From the NCBI GenBank assembly GCA_043196285.1, contig JBBYJL010000022.1:1-18030 (forward strand): a stretch of DNA of 18,030 bases, given 5' to 3'. This document shows positions 7,928 to 15,008 of this stretch, piece after piece. Every line of letters begins with the position of its first letter. Position 1 is the stretch's first letter. Both the position numbers and the translations under genes were made by a program. The stretch comes from JAKAFX01 sp043196285 (lineage in GTDB: Archaea > Thermoplasmatota > Thermoplasmata > Thermoplasmatales > Thermoplasmataceae). The notes beneath the pieces are model-generated. The model searched no databases and was not told where the DNA came from. It saw only the letters and a list, made by a program, of their open reading frames with translations.

Positions 7928-8367
7928 GTGTACAGACCGTCCTTATATTTAGTCGTATCAATGGGATTGTAGAATTTCCTTCCAAAATAATTCTCGAATA
8001 TGCCATGCTGACCAACTATAAGCGTTTCCATGATACATCCATAAAAATTGCTTTTGATCCTCATAATGTCATATAGACTTTCCATCACATGAACTGACCA
8101 TGAATCAATGATGTCGGATCTTATACAGATCATGTATGGATAATTGTCAGATTCCATCAGTATTCTTTCCAGTTGGTATGGAGTAAGTATTCTCTGTATC
8201 TTCAGCTTTCCTTCGGTATCATGCTCCTTTATTATTTGGGGATCTATTATTATCCCATCAGAAAGTACCAGGTGTATGCTCTCCTCTGACTGAAATTTGT
8301 CCAAGAAAGCAACAACAGACGATTGTTCAAATTTATCCTCTCTCCATATCTTTAGTCTTCCTGCCAT
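7903..8367 (-). CDS. Unknown 154-aa protein, first gene of the polB2 operon
   Basis: This soluble, acidic-to-neutral protein has no signal peptide or membrane segment and belongs to no family I can name. It shows alternating strand and helix character: HLVLSDGIIIDPQII (32-46), LTPYQLERIL (61-70), YMICIRSDIIDSWSVHVMES (78-97), and a C-terminal FENYFGRKFYNP. The regular strands with several Asp residues suggest a compact alpha/beta fold, but no catalytic motif can be assigned. It leads a three-gene operon with the 79-aa gene and the divergent polymerase; overlaps of 25 and 4 bp imply coordinated synthesis. No Shine-Dalgarno precedes ATG 8367, which fits a leaderless operon start. A function in damage tolerance is inferred only from the neighbour. 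Confidence 0.72.
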   Translation of the reverse strand: MAGRLKIWREDKFEQSSVVAFLDKFQSEESIHLVLSDGIIIDPQIIKEHDTEGKLKIQRILTPYQLERILMESDNYPYMICIRSDIIDSWSVHVMESLYDIMRIKSNFYGCIMETLIVGQHGIFENYFGRKFYNPIDTTKYKDGLYTWEEAPLQ

Positions 8368-8387
8368 TAATTACATAACAAAAAGTG

Positions 8388-8399
8388 ACAAAAAAGCTT
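8388..8399 (-). promoter_or_regulatory. Possible TATA region of the polB2 operon
   Basis: On the minus strand AAAGCTTTTTTG lies about 25 bp before ATG 8367. Transcription would then start at or near the ATG, agreeing with the lack of a Shine-Dalgarno. The box is not a strong TATA match. The Sulfolobus damage hexamer ANTTTC was not found on either strand between 8368 and 8456. Confidence 0.3.
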
Positions 8400-8455
8400 T
8401 GTGCAAATCTTGTAAAATGAGCAAGTGGCTCTACATGCGTGGTCTGTAGGTCAAA

Positions 8456-8474
8456 ATGTATATAATATATACAT
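8456..8474. repeat. Perfect 19-bp AT-rich palindrome
   Basis: The sequence ATGTATATA-A-TATATACAT is a perfect 9+1+9 inverted repeat. It lies in the spacer between the polB2 operon and the membrane-protein gene, about 90 bp upstream of the operon start. It is long for a random AT-rich palindrome and could be a regulator-binding site, or a hairpin behind the converging reading frame. Confidence 0.6.
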
Positions 8475-8478
8475 ATTT

Positions 8479-8490
8479 ATAATATATTAT
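8479..8490. repeat. Second AT palindrome, 12 bp
   Basis: ATAATATATTAT is self-complementary and begins 5 bp after the 19-bp palindrome. At pure A+T it could be chance, but the pairing of two palindromes in one short spacer is worth recording. Confidence 0.4.
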
Positions 8491-8603
8491 ATGGTTCAAT
8501 GTCAACAGATTAATATCCATAGAACATTAAGGAATAATATCACAAATCACCATATAGAAAAATATCGATTAGAGGTTCTGGGAAACTGCTATTGCTCAAA
8601 AGG

Positions 8604-9119
8604 CTAAGTTGTAGATTTGCTGGTAACCTTAACGACATAGAAAATGGCAGTCATGACGACAAACAAAGCCAATACAACATAGTTTAACATTAGGATTAGG
8701 GTGCCTGGAAACAGCAATTGAGAGGATCCGGTTATACCGGCTTTCGTCAGAAGCCCAACGCCATTATCTATTAAATAGTTTGAGTCCACAAAGATATAGG
8801 TAGAGACAACGGTTATAATTGATGTTACAGACATTGCAAAATAGGCATAATAGAATACTTTGCCATTTTTTCCTGCATTTTTCATATTCCTGTAAAGAAT
8901 GAGAGATAGCAAAAGAGCGAATACCGTCAGGATTTCTAACGGGATAATAACCTGAATAGAACCGACAAATGCAACAGAAACAGAGCCGGGACTGCTGGAA
9001 CTGAATGTTGCCACGATTCGTGGTGGACCCAGGTAAATAAGAACTCCAGCCAACAGTGCAGAAGCGATTAACATTGCCTTTGCCATAAAAAAGAGGCTTG
9101 AATTTTTAATGATAATCAC
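8604..9119 (-). CDS. Four-helix membrane protein of unknown function
   Basis: This 171-aa protein has four predicted membrane helices, at about residues 12-31, 57-76, 88-111 and 135-164. A polar loop between helices one and two (SSSSPGSVSVAF) is likely outside and a short basic loop RNMKNAGKNGK lies inside. No family is recognised. The start is GTG 9119, overlapping the TGA of the decayed upstream gene (GTGA, 9116-9119). An alternative in-frame ATG at 9086 (residue 12) would remove 11 residues and place the first helix at the N-terminus. The overlap indicates that the two genes once formed an operon, perhaps a membrane partner of the anchored surface protein. With that gene broken, its expression may now depend on transcription from the promoter near 10130. 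Confidence 0.68.
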   Translation of the reverse strand: MIIIKNSSLFFMAKAMLIASALLAGVLIYLGPPRIVATFSSSSPGSVSVAFVGSIQVIIPLEILTVFALLLSLILYRNMKNAGKNGKVFYYAYFAMSVTSIITVVSTYIFVDSNYLIDNGVGLLTKAGITGSSQLLFPGTLILMLNYVVLALFVVMTAIFYVVKVTSKSTT

Positions 9120-10100
9120 CCCGCAAGTTGCGGTACATCTACAGACAGGTAACCTATAGGCCCGGTCACGGTATATGTAGCTTCAACGTTGGACCAGACA
9201 ATATTCATCTGGGCGTATAGAACTACGTTTTGCTGGGAAAATGAGTAAACCTCGGTCTCTGTTTACAGTGCATCAATGGCGAGTCCTGGAGTGGAAGAAA
9301 CGCTGACTATTCCGCTAACAAAATTGAGTGATCCGTAGTCGCTCTGCAATGAAGGATCGTGGTTTTCGGATATCTGTATTGCTACGCCCATTATTGACGA
9401 GGATGTGTACAATAGGCTTACGCTAATAGAAAAACCGGCAAAGTCTCCAGTTGTCCATATGGAAGGATCTGGATTGATCAGTTGATCTGTGTCCCAACTT
9501 GCACTGTTGCACCAGGTGTTTTCTGTAGTGCCCGATCCGCATCCACCCCGCCACCAGGAGGACCGTGGACAAGATCTGTGCCAACAGTGCCAAAAAATTT
9601 GAACCGCAGTGTTTCCAGAAATAAAAAAATAGTAAAGGAAGAATCGGCCAGGTTATGCGCTACCGGGGTAATTGACGCAGTCACTGATCCATTCAACGCC
9701 ATGATTTCATATTCCCGATTATTAGGAGAACCGAGCAGGTAATAACTGACATTGCCTCACGAAATAGTCTGGTTGGTTCGATATGAGATAATTTCTATTA
9801 CCAGGAACGAAAAAACCATTTTCCGACATGGCGCTCTTCATTGATTTAAAAACTGCTGTGGAGGGGTGAACTATGGTTTCTCCAAGTTTTACACCAGAGT
9901 CGCAATATACAATGGAAGCAGCACTGGAAGAGTCGATATTCCCAATACCTGTAGAATGGCTAACGTTAAAATTCAAACCTATTAATCCCGTATATGAGAG
10001 AACCATGAGTAATGCAATCCCACTGTTAACAATACCAGTACGGAACTCCTTTTGTCTCACTCTCTCTGGAATTTTCTCTAAAAATACCTCTTTGTCCCAT
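9116..10100 (-). pseudogene. Decayed gene for an N-terminally anchored surface protein
   Basis: ATG 10100 lies about 28 bp from a good TATA box but runs into a stop after 24 codons. Removing one G from the GGG after the ATG restores a frame starting MDKEVFLEKIPERVRQKEF, followed by one membrane helix (GIALLMVLSYTGLIGL). That frame runs to TAA 9722. From about 9755 the protein-like sequence continues in another frame (SYYLLGSPNNREYEIMALNG). It returns to the first frame by about 9500 (WTTGDFAGFSISVSLLYTSS), is cut by TAA at 9263-9265, continues in frame (YSFSQQNVVLYAQMNIVW) and ends at TGA 9116. The Ser/Thr/Val/Gly-rich composition suggests a beta-rich extracellular domain. The family is unknown. 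At least three frame changes and one nonsense codon make it a pseudogene, unless the assembly is poor here. Confidence 0.68.
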
Positions 10101-10126
10101 AACTATCGAGACTTAATTATAGTAGA

Positions 10127-10134
10127 TATATAAA
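10127..10134 (-). promoter_or_regulatory. TATA box of the decayed surface-protein operon
   Basis: TTTATATA on the minus strand is a near-consensus archaeal TATA box. Its centre is about 30 bp before ATG 10100, which suits a leaderless transcript. This supports 10100 rather than GTG 10060 as the ancestral start. Confidence 0.6.
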
Positions 10135-10140
10135 TATATT

Positions 10141-10617
10141 ACGAGGTTTAGATTTGTCAAATTTTATATGATATTTATTGTTTCAACAAGTAATCATGTT
10201 TTTGCATGCTGCTTCTTTTTCCTTTTCCAATAATATCGTCCTCAAAATATTGTGAGTTGTTATAAGAAAGATTTCATTCGAGATTCAGAAGGTGCCAATT
10301 TAACCCATATCCAGGAACATCAGGCCAATCCCTGATGCACCATGCATTTATTTTCCGCAGACAGCAAAGAGATTGACACGGTCGGGTTGAAAACAGATGC
10401 ACAGATTTTAAGACCCTCTTATGCGATTGCCCCGTTTTATCATAGTTGTTGCCCAGATCCTGTTTCCAGCTTTCTCACTAAATAGAATACATACGGGCTC
10501 TGCCATGAGGTGCAGCAGTATTGAAATAAAATAGGATCAATTCCTTTATTTTTTGATTTAGGAGGAAAATCAATCTGTTATTCGAAATCCTCATTAGACT
10601 GTGGCTGATTTGCAACC
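10141..10617. other. Spacer without a supported gene
   Basis: About 480 bp between two divergent transcription units. No frame on either strand looks convincingly coding. On the minus strand near 10410-10540, two overlapping frames each give 30-40 protein-like residues, which may be the trace of a lost gene. A 7-bp stem with a 6-nt loop (CATCAGG 10318-10324, CCTGATG 10331-10337) could form a small hairpin. CTTTATTTTTT at 10544-10554 is a possible TATA box for the gene at 10618. Confidence 0.45.
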
Positions 10618-11709
10618 ATGGTACTCAAGGGGATTGTAATGGCTGGAGGGAAAGGCACAAGATTAAGGCCGATTACCTATTCGATACCAAAACCATTGGT
10701 TCCAATAGCTGGAAGACCATGCATAGATTACACTCTTAACTCATTTTTCAATGCAGGCATAAGCGACATTATAATAACAACTGGATACAAGTTTCAGGCT
10801 TTGATAGAGGGTGTGCTGGAGCATAAAAAGGCAAATCAGAATATATTGTTCTCTGTGGAGAAGGAGCCTGCAGGCACGGCCGGCAGCATAAAAATTGCAG
10901 GGGATTTTGTGGATGACACCTTTGTTGTGGGAAGCGGTGACGTACTGGCAGATTTTAATATCAAGGAACTAATAAAATTCCACAGGGATAAAAAATCAAA
11001 ACTCACAATAGCACTTACCAGTGTTGAAGACCCATCTCAGCTGGGAGTTGTAGACCTTGAGGGTGACGTTGTAAAGAGGTTTATAGAGAAACCGACAAAG
11101 GAGGATGCATTTTCTAACCTTGTCAATGCCGGTATATACGTCATCGAGCCTGAAGTGCTGAACTTCATTCCACCCAACAAACCGTATGATTTTGGAAGAC
11201 AGCTCTTTCCAGAACTCCTCAAAAGCGGCTTCAAGGTATATGGATTCAGGGCTAATGGGACATGGCTTGATACCGGAAGACCGAATGACATGATTACCGC
11301 GAATCGGCTAATGACTGAGAAATACGGAAACAAGATCAAAACTAAGAACATAGACGGTACTGTAATAATGCCTCAGAATGCTCCAGGTCTGAAGGATGGC
11401 ATCATTAAAGGTTCCACATACATAGGAAATGGAGTGAACATGGGTAGAAATTCAACTGTTACTTCATCTGCAATCTATGACAACGTAATAATAGGATCTG
11501 ATGTAGAGATAGTGGATTCCATGATAATGGATTCCGTGAAGATAATGAACGGAACAAAGATTTACAGGTCCGTAATAATGCGACAGACCTCTATAGGAGA
11601 AAATTGTGAAATCAACCAGAGCGTGCTCTCTCCACGTTTAAACCTTCAGAGTAATTCCAGGGTATATAACGTATCTCTCTCATCAGAGGTAGTGGAAGAG
11701 GAAAACTAG
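10618..11709 (+). CDS. Sugar-phosphate nucleotidyltransferase with beta-helix tail
   Basis: This 363-aa enzyme should join a sugar 1-phosphate and an NTP to give an NDP-sugar and pyrophosphate, for glycan, lipid or S-layer sugar synthesis. The N-terminal Rossmann-like domain has the signature GGKGTRLRPIT (10-20), PKPLVPIAGRP (24-34), GSGDVLADF (about 107-115, metal/nucleotide site) and RFIEKP. From about 255 a left-handed beta-helix begins, with hexapeptide-like repeats (STYIGNGVNMGRNS, SAIYDNVIIGSDVEI). No second catalytic (acetyltransferase) motif is obvious. The layout matches archaeal mannose-1-phosphate guanylyltransferase or glucose-1-phosphate thymidylyltransferase-like proteins; the exact sugar and base cannot be read. 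A TGA lies three codons upstream, so ATG 10618 is secure, yet no Shine-Dalgarno is near it. The 3' end overlaps the facing DUF131 gene by 27 bp. Confidence 0.88.
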   Translation: MVLKGIVMAGGKGTRLRPITYSIPKPLVPIAGRPCIDYTLNSFFNAGISDIIITTGYKFQALIEGVLEHKKANQNILFSVEKEPAGTAGSIKIAGDFVDDTFVVGSGDVLADFNIKELIKFHRDKKSKLTIALTSVEDPSQLGVVDLEGDVVKRFIEKPTKEDAFSNLVNAGIYVIEPEVLNFIPPNKPYDFGRQLFPELLKSGFKVYGFRANGTWLDTGRPNDMITANRLMTEKYGNKIKTKNIDGTVIMPQNAPGLKDGIIKGSTYIGNGVNMGRNSTVTSSAIYDNVIIGSDVEIVDSMIMDSVKIMNGTKIYRSVIMRQTSIGENCEINQSVLSPRLNLQSNSRVYNVSLSSEVVEEEN

Positions 11710-12066
11710 AATGATTATAACTATAGCCACACCAAGAAGTGTGTAGACAATACTTCTATTGTTGCCAAAAACGATTGGAATTGGGCCAATCATTATAAGT
11801 CCACCAAAACCTTTTTTCTCTACACTATTCATTTCTGTCCTTTTGTCGCCTTCCAGATTATCCATAGATAATGAAAATGGGCCTATGAAGAAAAAAAGAA
11901 AGCCGATGATTATGAGTATGATCGGCAAAGCTGAAATGGGGTTAGCAGAAATGAAAAATGGGAATATTATGAATAAGCCCACTGATACTAGCCCCAAGAG
12001 TGACAAAATTAGCAGCATAACAATGCCGACTATTATGAGCGAGAAACCTATGGTGAAATACTTCAT
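11683..12066 (-). CDS. DUF131 (TIGR00304) family membrane protein
   Basis: This 127-aa archaeal membrane protein has helices at about residues 6-38, 45-66 and 104-125. The central cytoplasmic segment is hydrophilic and carries the family's hallmark GGLIMIGPIPIVFG (88-101). The family is widespread in Euryarchaeota and its function is unknown. The gene follows the coiled-coil gene by only 2 bp on the same strand, so the two are probably co-transcribed. Its end overlaps the convergent nucleotidyltransferase gene. Confidence 0.82.
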   Translation of the reverse strand: MKYFTIGFSLIIVGIVMLLILSLLGLVSVGLFIIFPFFISANPISALPIILIIIGFLFFFIGPFSLSMDNLEGDKRTEMNSVEKKGFGGLIMIGPIPIVFGNNRSIVYTLLGVAIVIIILVFLFHYL

Positions 12067-12068
12067 CT

Positions 12069-12965
12069 TTACAAGAAACCTGCTTTTTGTAGGATAAGCA
12101 GATCTTCCGTCGTTAACTGTTCTCCATTTTTGAATTTATCGAACAGTACCGTGGCCTTCTTCTGGAGTTCTCCTTCCTTTTCTTTCTTCCTGGAACTCCT
12201 ATCCTTTGTCCTTATACCGTAAATTACCTTTTCTAAATCTCTAAGATCGTTCTTGGCCTGAATAAAGGCCTGATGTTCCTTTTCCGATTCCTGATTAAAT
12301 TTGATGAACATCTCATGGTATTCGTCCGATTTTCTCCTTGTCTCATCAAGTTCCTGAAGCATTGTATTAATTTGCTCGCTGATGCGTGAAATCTCGGATG
12401 AAATTCCCTCTATCTTCTTCTTGGAGTCTTCAGCGATCTTCTTTTTTTCTGCGATCTTCTGGTTTATTTCCTTTATCTTGTCGTTGTTTTCCAGTTGCTG
12501 ATCCAGTGACGTCTTCATTTTTTTAATTTCGTTTGTAAGCTTCCTTATTTCGGAAACAATCTTCATCTCGTCTGATTTCTCCAGTGCTGTTGTTTCCTGT
12601 CTTTTAATGAGTCTCTGTAGTTCCTTTTCCTTGGCTCTAATATCTCTCTGATCTATTCCTTCAACACCGGCAGTTTCCCGTATCTGCCTGTACTGTTTTC
12701 TCAGATCTGACAATTCGCCGTATTCCTTTTCCTTTTCGGGCCTTAATTTCTGCACTTCTTCTATTAGTGCACTTTTCTTCGCTATAAGCTCCTTGACCTG
12801 ATCTCTCATCTCTTTAACTTTTGCGTTGAGAATATCGCGCTGTTGAGCATTGTTAACTGCCTCATCCGCTGCTTGATCTCTCTTCTTAACGTGTTCCTCT
12901 ACAATCTGCCGAATCAATTCACGCTTTTGTTCAAATTCAGGAAGAAGCTCACTCATGATTACCAT
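12069..12965 (-). CDS. COG1340-type archaeal coiled-coil protein
   Basis: This 298-aa protein is almost entirely coiled coil, from about residue 10 to 255, rich in Lys, Glu, Gln and Ile. A non-coiled C-terminal module follows, KKATVLFDKFKNGEQLTTEDL and LILQKAGFL, which is typical of the COG1340 family found across Euryarchaeota. No enzymatic motif is present, and the role is unknown though SMC-like scaffolding is often suggested. Two starts are possible, ATG 12965 (MVIM...) and ATG 12956 (MSELLPEF...). Neither has a strong Shine-Dalgarno, and a TATA-like TATTTATT lies about 35 bp upstream. The DUF131 gene follows directly. Confidence 0.82.
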   Translation of the reverse strand: MVIMSELLPEFEQKRELIRQIVEEHVKKRDQAADEAVNNAQQRDILNAKVKEMRDQVKELIAKKSALIEEVQKLRPEKEKEYGELSDLRKQYRQIRETAGVEGIDQRDIRAKEKELQRLIKRQETTALEKSDEMKIVSEIRKLTNEIKKMKTSLDQQLENNDKIKEINQKIAEKKKIAEDSKKKIEGISSEISRISEQINTMLQELDETRRKSDEYHEMFIKFNQESEKEHQAFIQAKNDLRDLEKVIYGIRTKDRSSRKKEKEGELQKKATVLFDKFKNGEQLTTEDLLILQKAGFL

Positions 12966-13215
12966 TCATCGCAAAAGTAAAGAGTGATTGTTCTTCGCAA
13001 TAAATATCTTTCGAATGTTTTTGGGTTTCTTAATGCCCAGTCTAATGTAATATTATTCCGGGAAATTTCCGGTGCAGCTGTGAATCGTTATGAATACAGC
13101 CAATCATTGCATTTACAGCTGTTTCGAAATATCAACCCTCATGCAATAGCTAAAAATAATCTGCATCAAAGGAACTAAATGAATCTCTTTTTGGTTGTTG
13201 AAATGAAATTCCTGA

Positions 13216-13229
13216 AAATAAATAAATTA
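13216..13229 (+). promoter_or_regulatory. TATA-like box for the Taw2-like gene
   Basis: The AT-rich AAAATAAATAAATT is centred about 27 bp before ATG 13250, and no Shine-Dalgarno is present. Both features suggest a leaderless transcript beginning at or very near the ATG. Confidence 0.5.
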
Positions 13230-13249
13230 TTCCTGGTTATAAAGAGTTC

Positions 13250-14260
13250 ATGACCAAGGCTGTTGTGGTTCCAAAAGAAACTGCAGATATTGTGATAAGA
13301 GAACTTCTAGCACACTGCCTGATCAGGAAAGATCTAAAGATAAAGAAATTAGGTGATCATATAGCTATACCGGTGAATCAGAATGTAACAGACCCGAGGT
13401 TTCAAATGATGGATCTTGCGTTTGAACCCCGTTATATTAGAGAAAACCCAATAAAGGTGATCAACTACAAATTGCAATATTCAGGCGTCAAAACTATAGT
13501 CCCGGAAAAATGGATACGCTACGGTAGTGCTGTGGTGTTCAGGCAGTTTCCTGGATGCTGGGACAAATCCTTGTTGCATGAAATATCAGGTGCCCTTAAA
13601 GCAAATAAAATTTACATTATGACAGGACCGATTGTAGGAAAAAAAAGAGAACCTAAGATTAGGCTGGCATACGGAAGGCACGGTTCTATAGTACATCTCG
13701 AGAATGGAATCAAATACATGTTCGATCCAGAGAAAATAATGTTCTCTCCAGGAAACGTAAATGAGAGAACAGATATGGAGAATCTGGAGGTCGAGGACGG
13801 GATTATCTTTGACATGTTCTGTGGCATAGGATATTTCTCGTTGCCTCTTGCAAAATACTCCGGGTGCAGGGAAATCGTCTGTACGGATATTAACCCCTTG
13901 TCGATCAGTTTTCTCAAAAAATCTGCAAAACTGAATGGACTTACGCACAAGATAAAGGCTATGAACAAAGACTGCAGGCAGGTTTATCTGAAAAACAGGG
14001 CTGATCTGATAGTGATGGGGAACTTTGACTCATTTGAATACATTGATCACGCCCTTCTAAACTTAAGGGAAGGCGGGAATTTACTGATCCACTTTCTTCT
14101 TCCGACAAGTTTCCTGAAAGATGCCGATTTAATTATTCAGCAAAAATTCAGAGGGCATAATGTTGTTGTGGAAATAAAATACACACATATAGTAAAGTCG
14201 TATTCTCCAAATATCTGGCATATGTCTTCACTCCTTGAGATTCACAGTATGCCAGAATAA
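13250..14260 (+). CDS. taw2: tRNA wybutosine enzyme Taw2 / Trm5-family protein
   Basis: This 336-aa SAM-dependent enzyme acts on tRNA(Phe) position 37. The C-terminal half is a Rossmann methyltransferase-type domain. MFSPGNVNER (164-173) is the Trm5/Taw2 pre-motif, DMFCGIGYFSLPLA (188-201) is motif I for SAM, and TDINP (212-216) is motif II. Trm5 has an NLP-type motif at the next position. Here it is MGNFDSFEYIDHAL, and the tail VKSYSPNIWH (315-324) matches Taw2/TYW2. This favours transfer of the aminocarboxypropyl group of SAM to the wyosine precursor over m1G37 methylation. The N-terminal 90 residues form the usual substrate domain. No second wybutosine gene lies nearby. Confidence 0.8.
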   Translation: MTKAVVVPKETADIVIRELLAHCLIRKDLKIKKLGDHIAIPVNQNVTDPRFQMMDLAFEPRYIRENPIKVINYKLQYSGVKTIVPEKWIRYGSAVVFRQFPGCWDKSLLHEISGALKANKIYIMTGPIVGKKREPKIRLAYGRHGSIVHLENGIKYMFDPEKIMFSPGNVNERTDMENLEVEDGIIFDMFCGIGYFSLPLAKYSGCREIVCTDINPLSISFLKKSAKLNGLTHKIKAMNKDCRQVYLKNRADLIVMGNFDSFEYIDHALLNLREGGNLLIHFLLPTSFLKDADLIIQQKFRGHNVVVEIKYTHIVKSYSPNIWHMSSLLEIHSMPE

Positions 14261-14488
14261 TTATTGTTTGATTGATCCTCACCCAATTGCCTGAAAGCCT
14301 ACCGCATAACTTCGTGGATGAAACCCTATAAGAATATGCCCAAACGTCTGGTCGCCAAGAAAATGATGTATTTTTGAGAAAATTGCGTATAAAACCCAGT
14401 AGGCTATACAAAATTGAAACAGAATGCTTCTCACAGAGCCTTCTTTTATGATCTTTCATTATCAGAATCCGAAGAAATAATCCAATAA

Positions 14489-14523
14489 TTTAAATATCTT
14501 CCTTGATATTAAGAAAAAGGTGG
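14489..14523 (+). promoter_or_regulatory. Promoter and ribosome binding site of the ferredoxin gene
   Basis: TTTAAATAT at 14489-14497 is a possible TATA box. AGGTGG at 14518-14523 is a strong Shine-Dalgarno placed 4 bases before TTG 14528. It decides for the TTG start, as no ATG or GTG is suitably placed. Confidence 0.55.
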
Positions 14524-14527
14524 TACC

Positions 14528-14959
14528 TTGGTAAAAGTAGAAACACTGGACTATAAACCAAAACCTATAGATGAGAACTTTTTAGATGATACAGCACATT
14601 ACCCGGTTACAGGAAAGCATCACGATCACGACGTTCGTGCCGAAGGGATACAGAGAATGGACGCTGCTGGTAAACCCTATCCAACTAAACTCGGAATACA
14701 CGGTACGAAGGTTGCGGTTGATTGGGAATCCTGCGTTGCAGACGGAGCGTGCATGGATGTATGCCCAGTTAGTCTCTATGAATGGCAGCTCAATCCGGGC
14801 CAAATGGGAACAGGCAACGATAAACATATCGAGAATGACAAAGATCTCTTTGCAAAGTACAGAACTGACAAGTGTGACCCAGTAAGGGAAAGTGAGTGCA
14901 TATTCTGTATGGCTTGTGAAAGCGTTTGCCCAACCAGAGCCATAAAGATCAGTCCGTAA
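14528..14959 (+). CDS. zfx: Zinc-containing dicluster ferredoxin
   Basis: This 143-aa electron carrier is typical of thermoacidophilic archaea, where it accepts electrons from 2-oxoacid:ferredoxin oxidoreductases. The N-terminal extension is His-rich (H24, and HHDH at 31-34), like the zinc-binding region of Sulfolobus and Thermoplasma zinc ferredoxins. The first cluster motif is C69-x2-D72-x2-C75-x3-C79-P, with Asp where a second Cys would be, which usually means a [3Fe-4S] or Asp-ligated cluster. The second is C124-x2-C127-x2-C130-x3-C134-P, a full [4Fe-4S] motif. The insertion between motifs (about 85-115) is also normal for this family. The TTG start is supported by the Shine-Dalgarno. The gene appears monocistronic. 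Confidence 0.93.
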   Translation: MVKVETLDYKPKPIDENFLDDTAHYPVTGKHHDHDVRAEGIQRMDAAGKPYPTKLGIHGTKVAVDWESCVADGACMDVCPVSLYEWQLNPGQMGTGNDKHIENDKDLFAKYRTDKCDPVRESECIFCMACESVCPTRAIKISP

Positions 14960-15008
14960 ATAATTATTTTAACTTTTTAATTCCAAAATTTTACTATTTA
15001 CTCAAGAG

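Noticed and set aside
8425..8607. 60-codon plus-strand frame across the palindromes.
   Set aside because: Mostly the translation of AT repeats (NIYIFIIYYM), no ribosome-binding site and a non-standard start. The spacer is better explained as regulatory DNA.
9873..10133. 86-codon plus-strand frame, and another at 9482-9742.
   Set aside because: Both are antisense to the decayed surface-protein gene, whose minus-strand frames have better composition, a TATA box and a matching gene overlap.
10318..10337. Hairpin CATCAGG-CCAATC-CCTGATG as a terminator or structured RNA.
   Set aside because: The stem is only 7 bp, with no T-run and no flanking gene end. Short stems like this are common by chance.
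11759..12097. 112-codon plus-strand frame.
   Set aside because: Antisense shadow of the DUF131 gene, which has its family hallmark motif on the other strand.
12984..13178. 64-codon plus-strand frame in the spacer before the Taw2-like gene.
   Set aside because: No ribosome-binding site or TATA box in register, no protein-like pattern, and it overlaps the promoter region of the coiled-coil gene.
14148..14459. 103-codon minus-strand frame, partly in the spacer after the Taw2-like gene.
   Set aside because: A third of it is antisense to the Taw2-like gene and the rest shows no domain or promoter. It might hold a trace of older coding DNA but cannot be supported.
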